Shown piece after piece: positions 9,247-17,211 of a stretch of 64,000 nucleotides of DNA (position 1 is the first letter of the stretch; every line of letters starts with the position of its first letter). The stretch lies in NCBI RefSeq assembly GCF_945277285.1, contig NZ_CALYPR010000001.1, positions 186,001 through 250,000 on the forward strand, in the 5' to 3' direction. A program made the position numbers and the translations under genes. Under the pieces are notes generated by a model that saw only the letters and a program-made list of their open reading frames with translations, was not told the DNA's origin and did no database searches. The DNA comes from an uncultured Bartonella sp. Its GTDB lineage: Bacteria > Pseudomonadota > Alphaproteobacteria > Rhizobiales > Rhizobiaceae.

Positions 9247-9335
9247 GTTTTTGCCGCATCTGGAAATCTAGCCGAAACGTCTTATATTAACTTTGTATGA
9301 TGGTTATAAACTGTCAATACAAAGGAGTGGATTGA

Positions 9336-9569
9336 ATGTCGATTGATTCAGCAATGCGTATTTCAGTGGGCGGCATGAACAGACAGGCAGATACACTTGA
9401 CCAGATTGCCCAAAATGTTGCCTCTGGCACTACGGTCGGGCGCGATAACTATGACACGGGTAGTGACATGGTCAATCTGGACGTGTTGGAGCACGATTTC
9501 AATGCCAATTTTCGCGTCTTTCAGGTAGCCGATGAAGTCATGGCACAAATCATCAATATGAAACGCTAA
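9336..9569 (+). CDS. Miniature flagellar basal-body rod-like protein
   Basis: 77 residues with a good AAAGGAG site eight bases before ATG 9336. The first 30 residues (SVGGMNRQADTLDQIAQNVA) resemble the N-terminal rod motif of FlgB/C/F/G, where similar words are SGM-A-...LD-IA-NIAN. The last 30 (VNLDVLEHDF...FQVADEVMAQIINMKR) resemble the FlgC/FlgG C-terminal helix. The whole middle domain of a rod protein is missing, so this is a minimal N-plus-C coiled-coil version. No other flagellar gene is in the window. Relatives occur as orphan genes in rhizobia from memory; assembly into a rod or another axial structure is unproven. Confidence 0.6.
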   Translation: MSIDSAMRISVGGMNRQADTLDQIAQNVASGTTVGRDNYDTGSDMVNLDVLEHDFNANFRVFQVADEVMAQIINMKR

Positions 9570-9693
9570 CAAAAATAGAGCTTTCTCTAACTAATATCGT
9601 TGCGTTTTCGTTTTTGTTTTCCGGTGATATTGAAGTGTTGCGAGGCGAAACATTCTGGCCTCGTTTGAAAAAAACATACGGGGAGCATTTTTA

Positions 9694-9789
9694 ATGGATC
9701 GTCCGAATTCCGGTCAATTTCAGGATGGCCGATTACCAAAAGGAATAACACTTATAGTAGAACTGCTGCCAAGAACTTTTTCGGAATAA
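9694..9789 (+). CDS. Possible 31-residue small protein
   Basis: ATG 9694 follows a GGGGAG site (9680-9685) at eight bases and opens a 31-codon frame ending at TAA 9787-9789. The peptide begins MDRPNSGQFQDG. It lies between the rod-like gene and tRNA-Gln. No family is recognised and length alone is no evidence; the ribosome site is the only support, so this is a tentative call. Confidence 0.22.
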   Translation: MDRPNSGQFQDGRLPKGITLIVELLPRTFSE

Positions 9790-9837
9790 AAAGCGGCAAA
9801 TTCACAAAGCACAATTATTCATATTTTAACAGAAAAT

Positions 9838-9912
9838 TGGCTGGGGTACCTGGATTCGAACCAGGGAATGCCGGTACCAAAAACCGGTGCCTTACCGCTT
9901 GGCTATACCCCA
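9838..9912 (-). tRNA. tRNA-Gln (anticodon UUG)
   Basis: Read on the minus strand, the acceptor arms TGGGGTA and TACCCCA pair, followed by discriminator G and an encoded CCA. The D-loop contains AAGCGGTAA, the anticodon stem is CCGGT/ACCGG with loop TTTTGGT (anticodon TTG), and the T-arm carries GGTTCGAATCC. It is 75 nt including CCA. It marks the left border of the accessory region that runs to about 20.9 kb, and tRNA 3' ends are common integration sites. No repeated 3' fragment of this tRNA was found on the far side. Confidence 0.96.
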
Positions 9913-10302
9913 AAAATGTTATCGTCACACCTTATGCGGGCCTTATAACGAGTTGAGATAGATTGTGCAATATGTCTAAGCGCTTACAGCCAACTTTTTT
10001 CATGATAAAGTTTTGAAAACCGAATTAATCAAACATGCATCCCCGCCTTGCGGGAAACAACACCGGTTTCAAGGCACTCAAGTGTCACTATTGTCACCCC
10101 TGCGCTAGATTTATCAAATATAGTCATTTTTCTCGAAGTTTTTTATGTTTTCATAAATATATAATTATAAAATTTTTCCAAACAGATAGTTCAATCTTTG
10201 TATAAAAAACTCCCGTCTTCCGAGTTCATTCAAATTTAAGGCTATTTTATTCCAGTTTTCACCTTAACATTATATAAATATATATTTATATAAATTTCTT
10301 TA
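9913..10302. other. AT-rich gap between tRNA-Gln and Imm8-like gene
   Basis: Upstream of the tRNA (read on the minus strand) this must contain its promoter. Beyond about 10120 the sequence becomes very A+T rich. Apart from that I see no gene, repeat or terminator. Confidence 0.4.
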
Positions 10303-10578
10303 TTAACAAATAATTATATTTTTTATAACATTTGCGTAACACCATAAATTTGGATAATATTTATTTAAAATATTACAAAGCCACATAGGTGTGAAAACTT
10401 CTATGTCAAAAGATTCCTCTCCCTCACTATCCAACGGGACCACCATAGTTTGCAATAGAAAACAAAAGTTATCTTTTTCTGGGGGATTATACATTTCAAT
10501 GTAATATATGTTCTGATTATGTAAGTTCTTTAAGATTGATCTTATTTTAAAAGAATTTTTTCCTTCTTTGTTTAACAC
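10303..10578 (-). CDS. Orphan Imm8-like immunity protein, probably C-terminally truncated
   Basis: 91 residues. The core NPPEKDNFCFLLQTMV followed by EGEESFDIEVFTPMWL matches my recollection of the Imm8 immunity family, whose members read roughly NFGFLLQ...GEESFD-xVCTPKWL. The usual remaining 30 or so residues (a hydrophobic FGRHHLIV-like strand and a helix) are replaced by an Asn/Tyr/Ile-rich tail that stops in A+T-rich DNA. The gene therefore looks truncated or diverged at its end. No toxin gene is adjacent. Imm8 proteins protect against polymorphic or contact-dependent toxins, so this would be a stand-alone immunity or relic belonging with the array at 13-20 kb. No strong ribosome site was noted. 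Confidence 0.55.
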   Translation of the reverse strand: MLNKEGKNSFKIRSILKNLHNQNIYYIEMYNPPEKDNFCFLLQTMVVPLDSEGEESFDIEVFTPMWLCNILNKYYPNLWCYANVIKNIIIC

Positions 10579-11032
10579 TATTATTTTATTAAATAAAAAT
10601 GTTTAAATTGTTATATTATGCATCGAAATAATTTGTCTAGTCTTATGACTTTTTATATTTTGTATTTTATAAAAACCTATAATAATTGAATTTTTAATTA
10701 AATTTACAAATAACAAACAAAACTTTATTTATCAATAAAATTATATATTTATTTTTATATATTAACAAATAATATGATATGTATAAAACATATTTCAGAT
10801 TTTTCTTTCAGAACGAACAAAACGTTTGTCCATGTTTTTCCAGTCAAAAAAATAACCTATTATGAAACAATGGATATTGTTTAAAAAAAGTGATAATATG
10901 GTGCTCTAATTAATAAAAAATATATTTTAAATATAAAACACTTTTTAAAATTAGAATTATTATAAATTAATTATAAATATTGACAATTGTTTGGTTCGAC
11001 GATCTCTAATGAGAGATTTTTAGGAGGGAGAA
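10579..11032. other. Very AT-rich leader region upstream of aldB
   Basis: The most A+T-rich block of the window, with runs of ATATAA and repeated TTTATA words. It holds no supported gene. A TTGACA word occurs at 10980-10985 with no matching -10 box. The aldB ribosome site AGGAGG is at its right end. The composition suggests foreign or silenced DNA around the Imm8-like relic. Confidence 0.4.
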
Positions 11033-12553
11033 ATGACAATAGCAGCAACAAGTAACCGTTCGATCAAATCCCCGTATAAAACCCGCTATGAAAATTTTAT
11101 TGGCGGTAAATGGGTGGCACCGGAAGCCGGACGTTATTTCAAAAACATCTCGCCTATCAATGGTCAGGTGTTATGTGAAGTGCCCAGATCAACAGCTGCC
11201 GATGTTGAAAAAGCACTTGATGCGGCCCATGCAGCAAAAGATAAATGGGGTAAAATGAGTGTTGCTGAACGTAGCCTCATATTGCTAAGAATCGCCGATC
11301 GGATTGAAGAAAATCTTGAACTTATTGCAGAGGCGGAAACATGGGACAACGGCAAGCCTATCCGTGAAACGCGCGCTGCCGACATTCCTCTTGTTGTTGA
11401 CCATTTTCGTTATTATGCCGGTCTCATTAGAGCGCAAGAAGGTGGAATATCGGAAATTGATAATGATACTGTTGCCTACCACTTCCATGAACCACTTGGA
11501 GTCGTAGGTCAGATTATTCCTTGGAATTTCCCGCTTTTAATGGCCGCGTGGAAATTAGGGCCAGCATTAGCTGCCGGTAACTGTGTGGTTTTAAAACCAT
11601 CCAAACAGACGCCCGCTTCTATTTTGTTGGTTACTGAACTTATTGGTGATCTTCTTCCCGCTGGTGTACTCAATATTGTGAATGGCTTTGGTGAGGAGGT
11701 CGGGGCTGTCTTATCATCGAGCAATCGTATAGCAAAATTGGCTTTCACCGGCGCGACCGGAACAGGTATTACGATGTTGAAAGCCTCGGCGGAAAACATC
11801 ATTCCTGTCACGTTGGAACTTGGCGGAAAATCGCCGAATATTTTTTTCAAAGACATTATGGATCAAGAGGATAGCTTCATCGACAAAGCCCTTGAAGGTT
11901 TCACCATGTTTGCCTTGAACCAAGGAGAAATTTGCACCTGTCCTAGCCGTGCATTGATTCAGAAAGATATTTATGATGCCTTCATGGAACGGGCCATAAA
12001 GCGTGTCAAAGCTATTAAACGGGGAGACCCGCTTGACCCGACAACGATGATCGGAGCGCAGGTTTCCAGCACGCAGATGGAAAGAATCCTCAACTATATC
12101 AATATCGGACAACAAGAAGGTGCCGAACTTTTGACCGGAGGACATGCGTCGAAACTTGAAGGTGATCTTGAAAATGGTTTTTATATTGAACCAACCGTTT
12201 TTAAAGGCAAAAACAACATGCGTATTTTCCAAGAGGAAATATTCGGCCCTGTTCTTGCTGTCACCACTTTCAAAACAGATGAAGAAGCTTTAGAAATCGC
12301 CAATGACACAATTTACGGGCTTGGTTCGGGAATCTGGACGCGCGATTTGAACAAAGCCTATCGGTTTGGTCGTGGCATCAAGGCTGGACGTGTTTGGACA
12401 AATTGCTATCACGCCTATCCGGCACACGCCGCATTTGGCGGATATAAAAAATCCGGCTATGGCCGCGAAATGTATAAAACGACTTTAGAACTCTACCAAC
12501 AGACGAAAAACCTTTTGGTTAGCTATTCCACCAAGCCAATGGGGTTCTTTTAA
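11033..12553 (+). CDS. aldB: NAD(P)-dependent aldehyde dehydrogenase, AldB/acetaldehyde type
   Basis: Oxidises short-chain aldehydes such as acetaldehyde to acids in the cytoplasm. The 506 residues align along their full length with E. coli AldB by memory (shared words [79 protein letters not shown]). The catalytic Cys lies in GEICTCPSR and the general-base Glu in LELGGKSPN. Relatives called exaC or acoD are equally close, so the symbol is a family label. A strong AGGAGGG site precedes ATG 11033. The gene stands alone between the Imm8-like relic and the toxin array, so it may have travelled with the accessory region or been isolated by insertions. Confidence 0.92.
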   Translation: MTIAATSNRSIKSPYKTRYENFIGGKWVAPEAGRYFKNISPINGQVLCEVPRSTAADVEKALDAAHAAKDKWGKMSVAERSLILLRIADRIEENLELIAEAETWDNGKPIRETRAADIPLVVDHFRYYAGLIRAQEGGISEIDNDTVAYHFHEPLGVVGQIIPWNFPLLMAAWKLGPALAAGNCVVLKPSKQTPASILLVTELIGDLLPAGVLNIVNGFGEEVGAVLSSSNRIAKLAFTGATGTGITMLKASAENIIPVTLELGGKSPNIFFKDIMDQEDSFIDKALEGFTMFALNQGEICTCPSRALIQKDIYDAFMERAIKRVKAIKRGDPLDPTTMIGAQVSSTQMERILNYINIGQQEGAELLTGGHASKLEGDLENGFYIEPTVFKGKNNMRIFQEEIFGPVLAVTTFKTDEEALEIANDTIYGLGSGIWTRDLNKAYRFGRGIKAGRVWTNCYHAYPAHAAFGGYKKSGYGREMYKTTLELYQQTKNLLVSYSTKPMGFF

Positions 12554-12567
12554 GCGTTATTAAATAC

Positions 12568-12599
12568 TGTGCACCCGAAATTGACTATTTGGGTGCACA
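12568..12599. terminator. Hairpin after aldB
   Basis: The perfect nine-base arms TGTGCACCC (12568-12576) and GGGTGCACA (12591-12599) flank a 14-base loop, 15 bp after the aldB stop. No T-run follows, so it may be a weak terminator or an mRNA 3' stabiliser. Confidence 0.45.
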
Positions 12600-13173
12600 A
12601 GCTTTCCAGCATCTTGCACGCCGCATTCGTTAAATGTTGATGGACTTCCGTCACATCGGCAGCGGATTTTTTTGTGGAGTCTCAATGCAATTAATTTGAA
12701 GCATGAATTGATCGTTGTTCCAAGCTGTCTCATTACCGTTTGAAAAAACGGCAATGCCAGATCATTTCATTGCTGATGCGTTGGCCGTTATCTTGATATC
12801 CTATCTAAGACCGGTTTGAATTCATCACATTCTGTCTTGCACGGCGACAATTGCCTAATAAGTGCTTTTTTATTTTCAGCTAACCCTTTCATCTTTAGTT
12901 CACGACTGATTATCGCAAGGGTGATATGGCGCCCAGCTCACTTTTGTTTTGTCTTAAGCCTTTTTAGCCAGCGTTTAATATTTAACAATAGCAAACAAAT
13001 TTTACCAAAAGGTGCAGAATTGCATTTTCCTTCAGCTGATAGTGCCTTAAAAAATCTGACATCAGTTTGATTGTGTTTCAATAAATAGTTTCTGACTATA
13101 AAGCAGTTCCCAAATCTGGAATGAGTTCGTATTCACATAAGCTCAACAATCAAGGGATTAGCTACACAGTCTC
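12600..13173. other. Intergenic stretch, no gene supported
   Basis: Short open frames occur on both strands, but none has a ribosome site together with protein-like composition. It could be fully decayed coding DNA at the outer edge of the toxin array. I see no transposase signature, inverted terminal repeats or RNA gene. Confidence 0.4.
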
Positions 13174-13220
13174 TTCATCCCAAATGTCATTTGTTTTCTG
13201 CTAAAGCTTGTCAGGGATAA
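13174..13220 (-). pseudogene. Degenerate remnant of a cdiA pretoxin segment at the end of the array
   Basis: This matches, with many substitutions, the DNA at 16495-16541 that encodes the DIADKLHKQPNDIWDEG segment upstream of cassette 2. Shared words are TTCATCCCAAAT and GCTTGTCAG, and the offset is constant (3321 bp) with the neighbouring 184-bp repeat. It is what is left of a further cassette that followed the immunity gene at 13339; everything beyond it is unrecognisable. Confidence 0.55.
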
Positions 13221-13404
13221 CTGAGGTTTATGAAATGCAGCCCCTTCGCCCGCTTTGAAATATTAAACGAAACTAATAACTTTAGGGATATTTTGCACGT
13301 TTCTATTCCGGATGGAACCTTTTCCAGAATAAAAACATTTATTTTTCTAATATCGGTGCCAGCCCTGAAATGCTTAACCGTACATTTTCCGGTAAAGCAG
13401 TGGG
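13221..13404. repeat. 184-bp direct repeat, copy A (immunity 3' end plus downstream spacer)
   Basis: Nearly identical to 16542-16725 and of exactly equal length; differences cluster around GGATGGAACC versus GGATAGAAAT. It contains the last codons of the immunity gene and about 118 bp of downstream spacer leading into cdiA-derived sequence. Equal junctions at both copies indicate a duplicated immunity/cassette unit. Confidence 0.9.
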
Positions 13405-13761
13405 TGGCATTACATTCCCCCAAGGAGTAAATTTTAACCAATATTTTTGAGGATTCCAAACACAAAATTTACACAAAACGATCAATTCCAAAATATGTAA
13501 TGTCATTTCTGTGTCGCGTGCTTTATGAGTTTCTTCAAGTACAATATATAGGTCTTTCAATAGAAGTGTAAAACGATCCAACATTGATATCATTGTAGGA
13601 GAAGTATCATCTAATGATGGTAATACACTAAATTTGTCCAATTCATTTTCGCGCTCTAAATAGATACTATTACGTCTATGGTATGTACCAAAAATTATAT
13701 CGCTATCTTGGATTTCTTCTAAAAAATTGTTATTTTGTCTTACTACAAATATAATTTGCAT
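13339..13761 (-). CDS. Putative CdiI-type immunity protein for toxin cassette 1
   Basis: 140 residues, starting 19 bp after the cassette 1 toxin stop with an AGGTGAG site just before ATG 13761. It has no signal peptide and is acidic in its first half (YLERENELDKFSVLPSLDD), as cytoplasmic immunity proteins often are. I do not recognise the family. The paralogue at 16660-17091 shares about three quarters of its residues and an almost identical C-terminal third, while the N-terminal 25 residues differ strongly. Position right after a toxin tip is the basis of the call. Its presumed job is to bind and neutralise the cassette 1 toxin in the cytoplasm. Confidence 0.68.
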   Translation of the reverse strand: MQIIFVVRQNNNFLEEIQDSDIIFGTYHRRNSIYLERENELDKFSVLPSLDDTSPTMISMLDRFTLLLKDLYIVLEETHKARDTEMTLHILELIVLCKFCVWNPQKYWLKFTPWGNVMPPTALPENVRLSISGLAPILEK

Positions 13762-13780
13762 ATCTCACCTACATTAATTT

Positions 13781-15075
13781 TTAAAAATGTCCTGGATAGG
13801 TATTGATTAGGTTACCTTGTCTATCAGTGATTACAGTAATCATAGAAGTTGGTGTTGGGTTATTCTCGTTTCTAAATATACCGACAATCCTTCCAGTATC
13901 CACTTGTCTGACAAATCTGTCTTCACGAATTGTACCACCATCGGCTGGATTCAACACAGGAGCTTTGACAACTTGTTCACTTTGTAAAAGCTGTCTTACT
14001 TCATCATCAGATATCGTATACTGACTTTTATCCGGAATTGCAGCATTAGCACCATGTTTACTCATTGCGTAGTCAAATCCTCGTTCATGTCCATTATCCA
14101 TTGTCTTATGGGCAACATTAACACGTGACTGTGCTGTGCCAGGATTAGACGTTGGTTTTACGAGCTTTCCTACTCCCGTGGAATTACCCGGCCTTAGTGG
14201 AGTTTTCGCAATTGCCAGAACAGTACCATTTTTAGCAGATGTAACATAGGCAATGCCAGCTTGATTAATGGCGATAACAGCTGTTCCTGCTTCAACCATG
14301 TCGAGAATATTGGGAGCCTGCTGTTTTGATAAACCGGTTTTGACAAGCTGTTGCTCAATCAAAGAGAGCTGTTCTTCACCGATAACAATCTGTGCGCCAT
14401 CTTGAATAAGTCGGTTCGCACTTAATCCAGCTAAGGCACCGCCTATAATGAGACAGGCTCCTCCGCTCCCGATACAGCCCGCAATACCAGCAACAACGCC
14501 AACAGCATCTCCTATAGCACTAATCGTTGAATTGTATCTGACAGTATATTCATTGACGTATTTTAAAGCATCATCACCATAAAGGCCGCGGCTATAGGCA
14601 TCAACGAGCAAATCAATTAGGTTTCTGCCAAACTGACCGGGCTTGGTGTGGTCAAATCGTCTATAACTCGAAAATCATTACCGTAATTAAATGTTTTATA
14701 CCAAGAAATGTATCTTTTTGCATCGGCAATCATCTTCGAACAGGCTTCTGAATAACCTGCATAACAAACAGCAATCATAGAATTTGTTTGTTCGACAGAA
14801 ATCTTCTGAAGCTCGTTAAAACGATTTTGGAGTGCTGTCATTTCTTCATGAGAACATTCTTTTTCACGTGTTTCACATTCAAAATATTTCTCGATTTCTT
14901 TGAGTTGTTCACCTGTGAGATAATTATATTTCGTCTCGTTGGAGGCATAACCAGCACCGTTAGAGCCACCAGCAGAAGCGAGAAGTGCCGAGACGATGGA
15001 AGAGGTGAGGGTGTCGCTTAAACGCTTGGCATCTTCACCTTTGAGACCCGATTGGGCAACGGCATTTTTGACAAT
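13781..15075 (-). pseudogene. Orphan CdiA C-terminal toxin cassette 1, frameshifted
   Basis: In reading order: pretoxin repeat (from 15075: NAVAQSGLKGEDAKRLSDTLTSSIVSALLAS, then NETKYNYLT); a four-cysteine domain (CETREKEC ... CYAGYSEAC); then after a break the frame from 14674 to 13781. That second part includes QFGRNLIDLLVDAYSRGLYGDD, a Gly/Ala-rich hydrophobic stretch, and the toxin tip ending VGIFRNE...TVITDRQGNLINTYPGHF. The break is explained by one missing base in a T-run (14671-14674 on the plus strand). With five Ts instead of four the frame reads NDF-SSYRRFDHTKPGQFGRN without interruption. The tip resembles BECR-type RNases of polymorphic toxins; this is inference. The 5' part joins unrelated sequence at 15076 and has no credible start. 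Confidence 0.72.
14916..15075. repeat. Pretoxin direct repeat, copy R1 (160 bp)
   Basis: Collinear with 16203-16362 at a constant 1287-bp offset. On the minus strand it encodes the KNAVAQSGLKGE...NGAGYAS segment that joins CdiA to its toxin. Homology stops abruptly at 15075, so this copy is the shortest of the three. Confidence 0.93.
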
Positions 15076-15169
15076 TTTAGTTTGATCTAGACTAGCTCTT
15101 AACCTACCATAATTGAGTTGACATTCTGAAAGTGCATTGCAGTTAATTTTTAAATTAAATGTTAAGTCT

Positions 15170-15418
15170 CTATTTTGGGATTTCTCCTTTTGTAGGATTC
15201 CTTGTATAGATGAGTGCCTCTTTGGATATGGCACCATAATCTAAAAAATTCTTTTTAGCTTCATTTAATGACACATCATTAGCTCCACCAGTATAATCGG
15301 GATCATGAAATTGGACATTATCATCTTCCCAGCCACATACAGGGCAAATTTGGAATGTCCCTGGAGGAACTTCATCAACAATAGTCAAAAAATTACAACA
15401 CGGACATTTATATTTCAT
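15170..15418 (-). CDS. Cysteine-rich CPCC-domain putative immunity protein
   Basis: 82 residues starting MKYKCPCCNF, with a second Cys pair in QICPVCGWEDD. These four cysteines make a zinc ribbon of the CPCC family (PF14206 by recollection), often found beside polymorphic toxins. The domain is followed by VQFHDPDYTGGAND and SLNEAKKNF, usual for the family. ATG 15418 is chosen because an AAAGGA lies ten bases upstream; a TTG at 15448 would overlap the toxin stop. It begins 14 bp after the toxin cassette 2 stop, so it is taken as the cognate immunity gene. The frame is intact. Confidence 0.8.
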   Translation of the reverse strand: MKYKCPCCNFLTIVDEVPPGTFQICPVCGWEDDNVQFHDPDYTGGANDVSLNEAKKNFLDYGAISKEALIYTRNPTKGEIPK

Positions 15419-15432
15419 CTTTAATTTTTCCT

Positions 15433-16221
15433 TTATTGATTTTTCCAATAATCCATGCCCTGTTTTGGCTTAAACATAGTTTTAGGGATTCCATCAGATG
15501 TAGATGAGACAAATATATTTGTCTTCGGGTTATAAAATATTTTTTCGCCGTTGGAGCGGGTTTTAGTTAAGGTACCGGTGGGAGGTGTATCAATAAACTT
15601 TTTAGCAGCTGTTGCATATTGTAATGCATTGTTCAACGTCGGAAACTGAGATTTGTGTTTATTCCAATGCCCCAATGCATTTTCTACTGCAGTTTTTTGT
15701 CTTGTAGCTGACCAAACTTTCCCCGATGATTTGCCTTTTCCTGCAATAGCACCGATTATAGTTGTAGCTGCGTCCACTAATTTTAGCTCTTCATATACAG
15801 TTTCCCAGTCTCTTTGGCCACTTTTTGCAATATTGACAGCTAATTGAATATCTTCAATATCTTGTTCACTTAAACCCATTAATACAGATTTTAAGTTTTC
15901 AGCTTCTTTTGGATAAACATCAGACCATTTTAAGGTACCAGGTCCTTGTTCATATTCATCGCGAGCATTCCATGCTTGCTCCAATAACTCCTTACAAATA
16001 TCTCCAGCAGCATTGCCGCCACCACATGATGTCGCAATTTCAGCATCGCGAGTTACATCCAGATTCTCTAGATTGCTAATTTGAGATTTAATTTGTTGGA
16101 TTTCATCTTCTGTAAGACTATCAAATTTCGTACCAAAGCAGACTTGACCTTGACATTTTAACATCATTTTTAAACGATCGAGTTCTTGGGCTTCGTCTTT
16201 GGTGAGATAATTATATTTCAT
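15433..16221 (-). CDS. Orphan CdiA C-terminal toxin cassette 2 (no proper start)
   Basis: The frame is open from 16548, but no ATG, GTG or TTG occurs before MKYNYLT at 16221, which is the VENN-like junction itself. It is therefore a 5'-truncated cdiA piece. Order: partial CdiA (DIADKL...WDEGGAVRAAL), pretoxin repeat, KYNYLT junction, four-cysteine entry-like domain (CQGQVC ... CGGGNAAGDIC), an acidic linker, and the toxin tip HWNKHKSQFPTLNNALQY...RSNGEKIFYNPKTNIFVSS...TMFKPKQGMDYW. The tip pattern (nGe-ifYdpkTn-F...TmFkPk) is common in CDI RNases with a BECR-like fold; activity is not shown. Paired with the CPCC protein downstream. Confidence 0.75.
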   Translation of the reverse strand: MKYNYLTKDEAQELDRLKMMLKCQGQVCFGTKFDSLTEDEIQQIKSQISNLENLDVTRDAEIATSCGGGNAAGDICKELLEQAWNARDEYEQGPGTLKWSDVYPKEAENLKSVLMGLSEQDIEDIQLAVNIAKSGQRDWETVYEELKLVDAATTIIGAIAGKGKSSGKVWSATRQKTAVENALGHWNKHKSQFPTLNNALQYATAAKKFIDTPPTGTLTKTRSNGEKIFYNPKTNIFVSSTSDGIPKTMFKPKQGMDYWKNQ

Positions 16222-16503
16222 CTCGTGGGAGGCATAACCAGCACCGTTAGAGCCGCCGGCAGAAGCGAGAAGTGCAGAGACGATGGAAGAGGTAAGGGTG
16301 TCGCTTAAACGCTTGGCCTCTTCACCTTTGAGACCCGATTGGGCAACGGCATTTTTGACAATGTCGTTGATATAAGGGGCAATGGCGGTGCTGATACCGG
16401 CACCAATAGCTGCTTTAATCGCACCATCAACACCGTTTACCCCACCAAGAAGGGCGCCAGCAATGGCGTGAAGAGCTGCACGGACAGCTCCACCTTCATC
16501 CCA
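16203..16503. repeat. Pretoxin direct repeat, copy R2 (301 bp)
   Basis: Collinear without gaps with 19196-19496 (offset 2993) and in part with R1. It encodes the CdiA region from WDEGGA through IAPYINDIVKNAVAQSG to the NYLT junction. The near-identity at DNA level across otherwise unrelated toxin tips is what allows recombination between cassettes and a full-length cdiA. Confidence 0.95.
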
Positions 16504-16541
16504 AATATCATTCGGTTGCTTATGGAGCTTGTCAGCGATAT

Positions 16542-16725
16542 CTGAGGTTTATGAAATGCAGCCCCTTCGCCCGCTTTGAAATATTAAACGAAACTAATAA
16601 CTTTAGGGATATTTTGCACGTTTCTATTCCGGATAGAAATCCGTCCAGAATAGAAACATTTATTTTTCTAATATAGGTGCCAGCCCTGAAATGCTTAACC
16701 GTACATTTTCCGGTAAAGCAGTGGG
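16542..16725. repeat. 184-bp direct repeat, copy B
   Basis: Partner of 13221-13404. It links the 3' end of the second immunity paralogue to the start of the cdiA remnant of cassette 2, showing that cassette 2 was placed, or duplicated, directly behind this immunity gene. Confidence 0.9.
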
Positions 16726-17091
16726 ACAATTGCTATTTCCCCAAGGAGTGAAGCTAAGCCAACATTGTTCAGGATTCCAAACACAAAATTTACACAAAAC
16801 AATTAATTCCAAAATATGTAGAGTCATTTCTGTGTCTCGTGCTTTATGAGTTTCCTCAAGGACAATGTTCAAATCCTTTAAAAGGAGAATAAATCTATCC
16901 AGAATAGTTATCGCTGTTGGAGAAACGTCGTCAAGTGATGGCAACACACTGAACTTATCATGTTCAGTTTCGCGCTCAAGATAAGAACCATTTCTTGGAT
17001 GGTAGGTGGCGTATAATATATGTTCGAATTGTTCCTCCTCATTATTAACGTTTCTTTCTTTGCCTATTTCAAGGAGATAGATAAGTTGCAT
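16660..17091 (-). CDS. Putative immunity protein, paralogue of the cassette 1 immunity, toxin deleted
   Basis: 143 residues with an AGGGA site ten bases before ATG 17091. It is closely similar to the protein at 13339-13761 from HPRNGSYLERE onward (shared DKFSVLPSLDD, LEETHKARDTEMTLHILELIVLCKFCVWNP, ALPENVRLSISGLAPILEK). The N-terminus differs. Only the last dozen residues of its toxin remain just upstream (17104-17149), so this is an immunity gene that outlived its toxin. It might still protect against a neighbour's toxin with a similar tip. Intact frame and ribosome site argue it is expressed. Confidence 0.68.
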   Translation of the reverse strand: MQLIYLLEIGKERNVNNEEEQFEHILYATYHPRNGSYLERETEHDKFSVLPSLDDVSPTAITILDRFILLLKDLNIVLEETHKARDTEMTLHILELIVLCKFCVWNPEQCWLSFTPWGNSNCPTALPENVRLSISGLAPILEK

Positions 17092-17103
17092 ACTATTTAT
17101 TCC

Positions 17104-17211
17104 CTATTTCATGACGTTTAGGTAAGGCCCCGGAAAGGTATTGATCAGGTTGCTTTGTAAATCAGGAAGACCTTTGATGGCATCATTGTGAAGGTCTGAT
17201 GAAATTCGGTA
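17104..17211 (-). pseudogene. Deletion scar: CdiA segment fused to the last residues of a toxin
   Basis: Reading from the stop of the preceding immunity gene, the frame encodes DLHNDAIKGLPDLQS, which is CdiA sequence also found at the head of cassette 3. It then switches to NLINTFPGPYLNVMK and stops. The second part matches the end of the cassette 1 tip (GNLINTYPGHF). A deletion has therefore removed the pretoxin and toxin between them, leaving an intact immunity gene behind. There is no start codon. Confidence 0.7.

Noticed and set aside
10980-11032. TTGACA as a sigma-70 -35 box for aldB
   Set aside because: No acceptable -10 hexamer at 16-18 bp spacing; in such A+T-rich DNA chance matches are common.
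12560-12754. Minus-strand 64-codon frame that looked like a transposase remnant
   Set aside because: Only a vague resemblance; no DDE motif, inverted repeats or target duplication could be found.
12816-13070. 84-codon open frame on the plus strand downstream of aldB
   Set aside because: No ribosome site, odd hydrophobic/Ser-rich composition, overlaps no homology and lies in decayed DNA at the edge of the toxin array.
13230-13430. Plus-strand frame conserved between the two 184-bp repeats
   Set aside because: Conservation is explained by the DNA repeat and by the immunity coding sequence on the opposite strand.
15076-15237. Extension of the cassette 1 frame upstream to an ATG at 15237
   Set aside because: This part overlaps the end of the CPCC gene, has no similarity to the CdiA leader of the other cassettes and no ribosome site; homology ends sharply at 15075.
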